Source of the DNA: Pleurotus djamor
Taxonomy: Eukaryota > Basidiomycota > Agaricomycetes > Agaricales > Pleurotaceae
Length of the DNA: 14,694 nucleotides
Assembly (NCBI GenBank): GCA_029747585.1
Contig: JAPEVF010001054.1
Location: forward strand, 1 to 14,694
Direction of reading: 5' to 3'
Both the position numbers and the translations under genes were made by a program. The notes under the pieces are model-generated. The model saw only the letters and a list, made by a program, of their open reading frames with translations. It did not search any database and had not been told where the DNA came from. This document shows positions 8,005 to 14,694 of this stretch, one piece after another. How positions within the stretch are numbered: the first letter of the stretch is position 1; each line of letters opens with the position of its first letter.

Positions 8005-9704
8005 CTATCTCGCCGGGGGGTTATCAACGAGGGATTCAGTATTCGCAACCTGACGGCCACGACGGCCACGACGACCGCGACGCTGGGCAATTGGGCTGGC
8101 TGTTTGAGGGGTTTTCCGCGCCTTCATAGGGGACNTTCTTCAAACTGTTCTGGATGAGGAGTATGTACTCAAAGAGGGGAAAATAAGACCACCGTGCGTG
8201 CAGTCGGGTAGCAAAGCTTTGTGCTTACTGGGTCTTCTTCAAGGACATCTCGGAGAGGAGACCCTGACTTAATTGGGCTGACTTGATTTTGGAAGAAAGC
8301 TTCGTCGTCTAGAACAGAAAAGAATGAACGAACGTAGAGGAAGAACGAGCATAGTAGAGATTACCAGTGTTATCACCCAAATTTTCAAGGACGGGAGTTC
8401 CGTTTGACTTTGATACACCGTCCTCGTTTTCGTGTGTCCAATCTGTTAAGCTATGCAGCCGGAGCGTGTAGACGGAAAAGCGATTCATACCATGTTCCGC
8501 TAACCTGCCCTCAAATTGCTGGGGGTCGTCTTGAGCATCGGGGACAATGGCGTTGAAAACTTCATCCAAATCTGTGGACGGACGGGGGATTAAAATGCCA
8601 ACCAAATCTAATAACCTTACCCTGGGTCATTTCCTCATCCTGATTGTCTGAGACTATGGGAAAGAAACATCAGAAAAGCATGGAAGGCAAGAAAGGATAT
8701 TGTTACTCTGGGACGTCGCTTCGTCTTGGGAGCTTTCTGATTCTCGTGCGGAATCCGAGTCGACGTCTTGATAACCTTGATGCTAAAAGTTTGACAATTG
8801 AAGAAAGAGCAAAAACAATCACTTTACCATGTGTCCAAGTCGCAGGCGCGAGGGGATCTATCATTTTTACGGAAGGACCACCAATGCCGACCCAGTCAGT
8901 CAGTCTATGAATCTCCTTGCCGAGCAAAGGGCCTAGGAAAGAGAGAGCAAAGGTCTGGCAAGAAGGATTGACCATAGGGCTGGACGTACGATCANGGGGG
9001 GGGAATGGCACTGGCTTCAAAGACATGTTTGCAGAGTGTCCCTTGAGAAGAGACCACAGAACGCCGGGTGCCGTTTTCAGAGAGTGCTATACCGTCTCTC
9101 AAACAGTAGTTACAGTCCGGCGGCTGTCGAGATGCACTGGGAACCAGAGATTGGGCGTCGTCGACATCAAGAGGCCAAGGTCGGTATGGGTCCTTGGAAT
9201 CCAAAGCTTGAAGTTTAGGGTAAGAAGATGATGACAGGAAAGAAGAAATAACTTGCGACGCGGAAGTCTGAAACATGTTTTCTCAAACAACTTCATTTCT
9301 CTCTCCAATAGTTCTTCCAGATCGTCGTGTCCTTCCATCACCTTGTTCTCCTCGGATGGATGAACAATAGCGAGTCTTGATTTGTATGAAAACCTCCGTT
9401 TTTTACCAAGGACCGAAGCCTTGTCAGAGGCACTACGCTTCAAAACACTCTTTGAAGACATTGAGGTTTGGTCTAAAATGACCAGAAGCACTCCGTGGCT
9501 TGAATATTGAGATGTTGAGACAGTGGAAGGCCAGCGGTCGCTGACGTTGCTTTTCCGCTTTGGCGTGATTGAGGCCGCGCCTCGACAGGATTCCGGCTTG
9601 AGACTCGTCACCAGTTCGTTGGCCACGCGAGTTTGCTTGGTGCTGCTTGGGCCGTCGTTGAAAAAGAAGCGCTGGTTACGAGCTGTTACGAGCCTAGATT
9701 CCAT
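8005..9704 (-). CDS. Nine-exon gene for a ~409-residue, probably nuclear protein of unknown function
   Basis: Exons on the reverse strand: 9704-9342, 9267-8990, 8932-8828, 8775-8707, 8653-8621, 8571-8491, 8442-8365, 8308-8229, 8149-8005 (TAG at 8007-8005). Omitting the Ns at 8995 and 8135, they sum to 1,230 nt, exactly 410 codons, and every exon phase fits. Donors are mostly canonical (GTACGT, GTAAGG, GTATGA, GTAATC, GTAAGC). The weakest junctions are intron 1 (GTGATG donor, itself open) and the CAAG acceptor at 8776-8777. The protein has GKKRR at residues 100-104, a possible zinc-ligand set (Cys173, Cys176, Cys200, His202), a Ser/Asp/Glu-rich acidic middle (about 250-330) and a basic tail, QRRGRRGRRGRQ (384-395), that could bind nucleic acid. 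I do not recognise the family. GC use and intact splicing suggest a functional host gene. A MITE-like element begins 115 bp upstream of the ATG. Confidence 0.75.
8053..8079 (-). repeat. 9-bp tandem repeat encoding the Gly-Arg-Arg tail
   Basis: ACGGCCACG occurs twice in tandem (8053-8061, 8062-8070), followed by a diverged third unit ACGACCGCG (8071-8079). On the coding strand each unit encodes three residues of the GRR repeat near the C terminus of the nine-exon gene, so its length could vary between strains without a frameshift. Confidence 0.7.
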
Positions 9705-9818
9705 GATCGATGATCTGGCGGATGACCGGTTCGACCGCGGCTCCGGCAACACTTACGAGAATTTCAAACTCCGAGGGATGTGCGAAAACGTCTGGAGCCG
9801 GGCTCGATACTGATACTG

Positions 9819-9873
9819 ACACCGCGGGCAAAGCAAATGTCACTTCAATTTCAAGTGACATAAGGTCACCTCG
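9819..9873 (+). repeat. Left terminal inverted repeat of the MITE
   Basis: This is the 55-bp inverted partner of 10208-10262. The two differ at two positions, both transitions, with T and A on this side where the partner has C and G. Confidence 0.85.
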
Positions 9874-10207
9874 CCTACTTTGCTTTGTTTGATGACCAGC
9901 TGGGAATTAGCTCTAGCTCATCAATCTCGCCGCGTCCATCTTCTCTCCTTTGGACAAAGAGCTTGACTTTGCACGCGCAACGATGAATGGCCTAGATTAT
10001 AAACTCTGCATTCATCATTGCGTTGGCACCTCCTATATATATGATATATATAAGGGAGGGTATATGAACGACGACGACTTTGGCTTTGCAACCAGTCTGT
10101 TGGCATGGAGTTGGCATGCAGTGCACAGTCCCATGTTGATAGAGCACCTTTCGTTTAGTAAGCCAAAGTGAGTCATCGCCAACAAAGGGTGGTTTTCAAA
10201 GGGCAGA

Positions 10208-10262
10208 CGAGGTGACCTTATGTCACTCGAAGTTGAAGTGACATTTGCTTTGCCCGCGGTGT
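10208..10262 (-). repeat. Right terminal inverted repeat of the MITE
   Basis: This is the 55-bp inverted partner of 9819-9873, ending in GCCCGCGGTGT. Confidence 0.85.
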
Positions 10263-10410
10263 GATTGGGGTGAAGTAAATTAAAAAATTAAATAAAAATT
10301 AAATCGAAAATCGCGAGAAGAGAAAGGAGAGACTTGTGTCGCTCCTAGATCCTATTGAGAGGCATGCAACCCCCCCCAAATGACCGAAATAAGGCTTCTA
10401 TGGTCAATCT

Positions 10411-10670
10411 TATGATGCACCAAGTGTGACAATAATAAATTTGCGCCGCGCCGAAATTTTTGACGCCCGCGCCCCCCGAAAACACAACTTTCCCCGCGCC
10501 CGGACATAAATTCATCGCGCGCGCGCACTCTGTCAGAAGAAAATAGGAAAAATAGAGTAGAAATAAATCACTTTCTAGTAGTTCCCTTGGACCAAGTCCC
10601 TAGGATGTTTAGGGACTCGAGTCAAGATTGAAGCCGAGACTTTGTCGCTGGGCGTCTAACCCCTTTCCCC
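10411..10670 (+). repeat. Left 260-bp terminal inverted repeat
   Basis: It contains, from the outer end inward, TATGATGCACC, a GC-rich block with GCGCCGCGCC, an 11-base alternating CG tract (about 10516-10526) and a hairpin AGTCCCTA/TAGGGACT (10595-10602 with 10610-10617). A GACTCGAGTC palindrome follows (10614-10623). It ends at CCCTTTCCCC. Confidence 0.9.
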
Positions 10671-10920
10671 CTTTCTCGTAGCACCATCCCATCGTTCGGA
10701 ATCTTTTCGTCGCTCATTCCGCAGAGTTGGGTTCCGTGAGCTTTCCCCTTCACTTCCCTCTTCCCATATTTCCCCCTAGATCATATGTATCTTTCTANTT
10801 TCTCATTTTTGGTAGCCCGGAAGCTGAACAAGTCTTGTTCTGTAAGGGGACACTCAACTCCAACCCCTAGCCCCTCTGTTTCCACCTCCTTACAGGTCTC
10901 TCCGCCCACCATTGCTGTTA
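10671..10920. other. Inner flank of the left terminal repeat
   Basis: Pyrimidine-rich sequence with no gene seen. It contains an unresolved N at 10798, and no second copy is available to test that base. Confidence 0.5.
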
Positions 10921-11366
10921 CGAATCCCGGTCGAATCCCGAATCCCGGTGCGAATGCCATTCGCACCACGCGCGCCCCCATCACCATTCTTCGTCGCCCA
11001 ACCCCACTTCCAGAAGTGACCATATCAATCTTCTGAGTGTTGCAGGAGGTAGTATACACCTATACTATTATCATCCTGCAAGGGTTCTCCTTAATCTACA
11101 ACGCCCCAGGAGATAGTATGCTCATCACAAGTTGCCAACCTCGAACCCCGGTCGAACCCCGCCACCCTTCGGACTTGTACACTTGTACATTTGTACACAT
11201 GTCGAATCCCGGACGAATCCCGAACCCCACTGCATTCGTCATTCCGGGATTCACCAATCCCTCACTCCTTCCCCTTTTCTCTCTTTTCTCTATTTCTCAC
11301 TTTCCTTTTCTTTCATTCGTTCATTACAAGTCGAATCCCGTACGAACGCCGTTCACTCGGGATTCG
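10921..11366 (+). repeat. Ordered array of CGAAYCCCG motifs in paired modules
   Basis: Four modules start at 10921, 11142, 11203 and 11332. In each, a CGAAYCCCG word is followed exactly 11 bp later by a second one (10932, 11153, 11214; at 11343 a diverged CGAACGCCG). The first and third modules add a third word 7 bp further on (10939, 11221), so their architecture is the same 11+7 pattern. Inverted words (CGGGATTC) occur at about 11245-11252 and 11358-11365. The 17-bp palindrome TGCGAATGCCATTCGCA lies at 10949-10965. The 11-bp spacing puts paired sites on one face of the helix, as expected for a protein-binding array. Confidence 0.7.
11174..11197 (+). repeat. 8-bp tandem repeat, three units
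   Basis: CTTGTACA, CTTGTACA and TTTGTACA run in direct succession between two modules of the CGAAYCCCG array. Confidence 0.8.
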
Positions 11367-11495
11367 GTGCCATTGTCGCTCTACAGCAATGCTGTAGAAC
11401 ACATGTTAGGTTACATATTACTTATAATTATTAGGTACTGTCCATAGTTAGTATATAGAGCCACCTTCGGTGGTGGGGAATCCTTAGCCTTTTCT

Positions 11496-11577
11496 CTTCG
11501 GATTCCCTCCACCTAGGTGAGTAGGTAGTTACCTATACCGTTCGTTACTAATACACTTCGGATTCCCTCCACCTAGG
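11496..11577 (+). repeat. 22-bp direct repeat spaced 60 bp
   Basis: The 22-bp word from CTTCGGATTC to CACCTAGG occurs at 11496-11517 and identically at 11556-11577. A small hairpin with a TTCG loop (CCACCTTCGGTGG, 11461-11473) lies just upstream. Confidence 0.85.
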
Positions 11578-11599
11578 AGTTTCCCCTAAGCCCCTAAGG

Positions 11600-12420
11600 A
11601 GTTGCCCTTACATGTTCTACCTTTCCCCTCCATCTCTGCTGTACATTGAACCTCTCTTAGATGGCCCAATGACACCGATCGACACAAGTAGACGTTTCTC
11701 AAACCACGAAGGAGCCTAGAAACGGTTCGAGAGTTTGGCACCAGATTGCCACGTGCGCATTTCATGTCACCATAGCAAATACGTAAACACGATCGAGTCA
11801 CGATCGACATTCTCCTCCCTCATCGTCCCCCTCCCTTCTGAACCTCCTACACTAGCTGGCGTACTTGAGACCATTCATAGACATTTTCAGGTGGGCTCCA
11901 GCACACATCCGACCAGTTGATTGCATAGTAATGCAAGTTTCGCCCCTGCTCGACACGTTTTGATTCTCTTTTCGTTGCCGCCAACCTTTGAACTGTTGTG
12001 GTTCGCCTCCTACGTGAACCCATCAAACACCTGTGCGTCGTTGGGTCAAACAGGGCTTCATTGTCCATCAAAGTTGCAGGGGAGAAGGATGTGGATGGGG
12101 AATGCACTTTCGACTTGACTTCAAAGTCTCGTTTCGTGTTGGGAGTGCTTTCTGAGTTTCTTCTCTTCCCCAACCATCATCATTTATCCCCTGACTTTAT
12201 ATGCCATTGTCTCGCGCTCACAACGATAAAAGTCACGAGTCGTCCATCCAATTAAGAAGACCTGATGTTCATACGAATTCATCCCCCTCTCCCCTCCATC
12301 CAGCCTTGGCATCAACTTCGTGGGGTAATCAAACGCGAGATGCCGCTGTGGGGTTTCCCTTCCCTCTGGGCGCGTAATCTTTCCTTTTTTCCTCTTCATT
12401 CGATCACATGACCGCGACGG
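11600..12420. other. Interior of the 3-kb element with no confirmed gene
   Basis: I see no protein of known type. A reverse-strand frame (12173-11847, 108 codons) has mildly coding-like content (INWSDVCWSPPENVYEWSQV), but it begins at TTG, has no in-frame ATG of sensible position and no recognised domain. It could be a remnant exon captured in the element. Confidence 0.35.
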
Positions 12421-12460
12421 TTGACATACCCGCTTGACATAGCCGCTTTGACATATCCGA
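12421..12460 (+). repeat. Three imperfect 13-14-bp tandem units
   Basis: TTGACATACCCGC, TTGACATAGCCGCT and TTGACATATCCGAC follow one another from 12421. They lie about 220 bp upstream of the TATA box at 12678 and could be regulatory sites. Confidence 0.65.
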
Positions 12461-12677
12461 CAATGATCGTCGCTCCCATTTCCCTCTCGATTCAACATAC
12501 CACCACCGTCTTATCATACCCTTTTTCATATCTTTCCTCGCCCTCCACACTTCCTGTCGAATTTACAGATCTTCGCTACTTTACCTTGTCGTCCTCGACA
12601 TTTCCTAGTCCCTCCCCATGTCTTGTTCACTCCACCTCGACCCCACCTCATTCCGAGGAAATTGCACTTGTATTTTC

Positions 12678-12760
12678 TATATAAACCTGTAGTTTTCGTA
12701 TCACAAAAGATCATCTCATCTTTCCCCCTCGTTTTCTGCCTTCGTGTGCTCGTCTCAGCT
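12678..12760 (+). promoter_or_regulatory. Promoter-like TATA box and pyrimidine-rich start region facing the right terminal repeat
   Basis: TATATAAA at 12678-12685 is followed by a long C/T-rich tract (about 12715-12930), the usual arrangement at fungal transcription starts. Downstream frames before the right terminal repeat start at GTG or TTG, not ATG, so no protein start is evident. A transcript would run out through the 260-bp repeat. This may be a captured host promoter or a non-coding transcript of the element. Confidence 0.45.
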
Positions 12761-13143
12761 CTCTCTCACCGTTCTCATCTTTCTCTCAGGCGCCGCAGCC
12801 TTTTCGATCCGTTTCGCTTGCTCTTCGGTCGCCGTACCACCTCTCGATCCGCCTCGCTCTCAAGTCGTTTCGTCTCGTTGTTCCGTCTCTCCACTCATCT
12901 CTCCCCTTCATCCCCACCCCTCTTATTCCCTTACTCACCTACTCGGTACAGATCAAGGACTGCCAGCACGGTTAGCCGGAGGCAACCTCCTCGCACTCAA
13001 AACAACACACAACAATACACCGCCAACCTCGTTGACAGCCACAGCGAAGGCGGTTCTCCTCCCCCAGGGTTCAATGAATAGTGGTACTATGGATAGGGCC
13101 CATTGTTAATATTTACGACCATGGCAACCCTATTGACACGGAA

Positions 13144-13404
13144 GGGGAAAGGGGTTAGACGCCCAGCGACAAAGTCTCGGCTTCAATCTTGACTCGAGTC
13201 CCTAAACATCCTAGGGACTTGGTCCAAGGGAACTACTAGAAAGTGATTTATTTCTACTCTATTTTTCCTATTTTCTTCTGACAGAGTGCGCGCGCGCGAT
13301 GAATTTATGTCCGGGCGCGGGGAAAGTTGTGTTTTCNGGGGGGCGCGGGCGTCAAAAATTTCGGCGCGGCGCAAATTTATTATTGTCACACTTGGTGCAT
13401 CATA
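13144..13404 (-). repeat. Right 260-bp terminal inverted repeat (261 characters including an N)
   Basis: This is the reverse complement of 10411-10670. The N at 13337, beside a run of G, has no counterpart in the left copy. Confidence 0.9.
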
Positions 13405-13533
13405 CAATCTATGGTCTGAAATTTGTTCAAGGTCGCGCGCTGACGCGCGCGTGCACAGGCCGTAAAGCAAACTGTATGACGTACTTTCGGTAGCAAAAAT
13501 AAAACGCACCACTTACTTTTGTAACCACGACGC

Positions 13534-13599
13534 GCGCAACTTTTTCGCAACTCTTTCAGAGAGCGCAACTTTTCAAGTCGAAAAATGCGCAACACTTTT
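13534..13599 (+). repeat. Clustered GCGCAACTTTT-like words
   Basis: GCGCAACTTTTT (13534), CGCAACTCTTT (13546), GCGCAACTTTT (13563-13573) and GCGCAACACTTTT (13587-13599) occur within 66 bp, all in one orientation. Such clusters resemble subterminal transposase sites or degenerate minisatellite DNA. Confidence 0.5.
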
Positions 13600-13820
13600 C
13601 AGAAAACTTTATCGAAACGAGTACTTAGAGGTACGTTATGTCCAATGGGAGACCGGGATCTGTATTCCCGCACTTGTGGGTGTGTGTGAGGACTTCGTTG
13701 ACATGATTTTTGCCTCTCTGACAACCTCCTAACTCTCTCATACATCATGTGACACAGACGCCTGTTGTTGACGCCGACGTCCAAGTTACGGAGGGCACCC
13801 CATCGACGGGGATTGAATTT

Positions 13821-13840
13821 CTCCAGAGCGCTCCAGAGCG
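13821..13840 (+). repeat. 10-bp tandem duplication
   Basis: CTCCAGAGCG occurs twice in direct succession. Confidence 0.85.
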
Positions 13841-14229
13841 CAACTGGTAACACGTGCATGGGTCACGTCCGCACGTACTCGAATGTATGACGTTGAACGC
13901 GGCGTAGGAAATTGTATTGTTGATGTGGAGTACAATGGCTAAAACTGTCTCGCCATTTGCTGAGATCAATGCCCGACTACTTTTTGGTTTTTACATTTTT
14001 AGGAAAATGGCCACCAACAGGAGGCTCTAGGAGTGATTGTCATTTGGGGGATAATATTGTGATTCACCAAGTTTTGAGCTTCCGCATTCTCTTTGAAAAG
14101 GCTGAGTGCGTTGATAGTGCTTGAAATGAAGTGCTTCGGAGCAGAAAGTGATCTTGCCTTTGTCCCGGTGAAGGCACTGAACATCAGGGGCCAGGGGCTA
14201 CAGGTTACGCGCCGCGGTCACGCTTAATT

Positions 14230-14253
14230 CAGGCTTTCAGGCTTTCAGGCTTA
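14230..14253 (+). repeat. 8-bp tandem repeat, three units
   Basis: CAGGCTTT, CAGGCTTT and CAGGCTTA run in direct succession. Confidence 0.85.
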
Positions 14254-14504
14254 CTCCATGAGAAGAATAAGTCAGCGATGTTACTGACTGTCCCAAGGTT
14301 CTCTCAGAGACTGAAATGCAAGGGCAATGTGCGTAGGCCAGCGAAGCAATTCGCGTGCGTTAAAATTTACCCCGGCAAACAAATCTAACTACATTTCTTG
14401 TTAAAGACAGAACCGCTTCGCAGATGTTCTCTGTCGATACCCTGTACAACTGACTTGGCATGCTGCTAACACCCTGTGGGGAGAGTGCTCACTGACGGTC
14501 ATAA

Positions 14505-14562
14505 ATCCACGTGGTGGCGCGTTTTGCTCTGGAGCGCTACAGAGCGGGCGCTCCCCGTGGAT
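14505..14562. repeat. Nested hairpin
   Basis: The outer arms are ATCCACG (14505-14511) and CGTGGAT (14556-14562). The inner arms are GCTCTG (14526-14531) and CAGAGC (14540-14545), around GAGCGCTA. Confidence 0.6.
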
Positions 14563-14612
14563 CCGGACTTCTGAAGTTACGGGTCCGGAATGAAATGAAG
14601 GCCCGTTTCTTA

Positions 14613-14630
14613 CGCCTTTGACCAAAGGCG
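14613..14630. repeat. Short perfect hairpin
   Basis: CGCCTTTG (14613-14620) and CAAAGGCG (14623-14630) pair across a 2-base spacer. Confidence 0.7.
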
Positions 14631-14694
14631 GGCGCTTGTCTTAAGTGCCATCACATCGCCACCTGTCAAAGTCTATAGATTAATTAATTTCTTT

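Larger units (their letters stand above)
9819..10262. mobile_element. 444-bp MITE-like element with 55-bp terminal inverted repeats
   Basis: 9819-9873 and 10208-10262 are inverted copies matching at 53 of 55 positions. Taking the ends as CACCGCGGGC (from 9820) and GCCCGCGGTG (to 10261), the flanks carry TGA on both sides (9817-9819 and 10262-10264), a possible 3-bp target duplication. CAC-type ends with a 3-bp duplication resemble CACTA/EnSpm-type elements, but the match is loose. Each terminal repeat contains its own hairpin (GTCACTT 9839-9845 with AAGTGAC 9853-9859). A TATATA-rich hairpin (about 10028-10060) lies at the exact centre. There is no coding capacity, so any movement would need a transposase from elsewhere. 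It sits 115 bp upstream of the nine-exon gene and could affect its promoter. Confidence 0.8.
10411..13404. mobile_element. 2,994-bp non-autonomous element with 260-bp identical terminal inverted repeats and 6-bp target duplication
   Basis: The ends at 10411-10670 and 13144-13404 are inverted copies identical at every called base. The only difference is the extra N at 13337. CAATCT borders the element on both sides (10405-10410 and 13405-13410) as an apparent target duplication. Terminal bases are TATGATGCACC. The interior of about 2.5 kb contains no recognisable transposase. It holds promoter-like DNA, an ordered motif array (10921-11366) and several short tandem repeats. Long, near-identical repeats suggest recent insertion or recent gene conversion. 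Long ends recall Mutator-like elements, but those usually give 9-bp duplications. Other superfamilies such as Dada are said to give 6-7 bp. I cannot assign a superfamily from sequence alone. Confidence 0.8.
13405..14694. other. Gene-poor right flank with short repeats and hairpins
   Basis: No gene is supported in these 1,290 bp. Short coding-like shreds occur (for example PVVDADVQVTEGTPSTGIEF, about 13759-13818), but they are bounded by stops and have no recognised family. The region is rich in small repeats listed separately. Confidence 0.5.

Noticed and set aside
10921..11366. tRNA genes or a SINE, because CGAATCCCGG resembles a tRNA B box
   Set aside because: No cloverleaf, A box or terminator could be found around any copy, and the phased pairs do not fit a tRNA.
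11583..11598. Telomere-like CCCCTAAG doublet
   Set aside because: There are only two units and no array, so it gives no evidence of a telomere.
12744..13109. Secreted 121-residue protein downstream of the TATA box at 12678
   Set aside because: The apparent start is GTG. The signal-peptide look comes from translating a pyrimidine-rich leader.
10411..13404. Two solo LTRs or an LTR retrotransposon
   Set aside because: The 260-bp copies are inverted, not direct, and one 6-bp duplication borders the pair as a unit, so terminal inverted repeats fit better.
13599..13969. Reverse-strand frames in the right flank as genes
   Set aside because: They are short, overlapping, without recognised domains or splice structure, and lie in repeat-rich DNA.
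1..14694. CRISPR array or bacterial operon structure
   Set aside because: There are no regularly spaced direct repeats with unique spacers, and all well-supported genes have eukaryotic introns.

Overview
This window looks like nuclear DNA from a basidiomycete fungus, most likely an Agaricomycete. The evidence is a set of short introns (41-79 bp) with GTRNGY-type donors and CTRAC-like branch points, TATA boxes followed by pyrimidine-rich stretches, and two protein families that I know mainly as repeated, mobile-looking genes in Agaricomycetes: a RecQ-like helicase and a DUF6589 protein. Taxonomy and family names rest on recall, not on a search.

Layout. 1-582 (-): a partial, broken coding frame of unknown function. 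875-1430 (+): a TATA promoter and a small three-exon gene for 87 residues. 1491-1665: hairpin-forming and tandem-duplicated DNA. 1667-2775 (+): the C-terminal half of a RecQ-like helicase, without its N-terminal lobe and with a frame break. 2816-5881 (-): a nearly complete four-exon DUF6589 gene, convergent with the helicase and 40 bp from it, with one in-frame TGA. 5882-6311: a divergent promoter region with MluI cell-cycle-box palindromes. 6312-7613 (+): a decayed gene whose stop codons are each one C-to-T change from a sense codon. 8005-9704 (-): an apparently intact nine-exon gene for about 409 residues of unknown function. Short exons had hidden it, and it can be rebuilt because all exon phases agree.

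The right third is non-coding mobile DNA. 9819-10262 is a 444-bp MITE-like element with 55-bp terminal inverted repeats, 115 bp upstream of the nine-exon gene. 10411-13404 is a 2,994-bp element with 260-bp terminal inverted repeats that match at every called base and a 6-bp direct repeat (CAATCT) at both borders. It has no recognisable transposase, but it carries an ordered array of CGAAYCCCG motifs. 13405-14694 has only short repeats and hairpins.

The window holds five N characters. Three lie in coding exons and one in a terminal repeat, and in all four the sequence makes sense only if the N is an extra base. They are probably consensus artefacts, not mutations. The overall picture is a repeat-rich accessory region in which a helicase/DUF6589 pair has decayed, partly by C-to-T-type changes, beside one intact host-like gene and recent non-autonomous DNA transposons.
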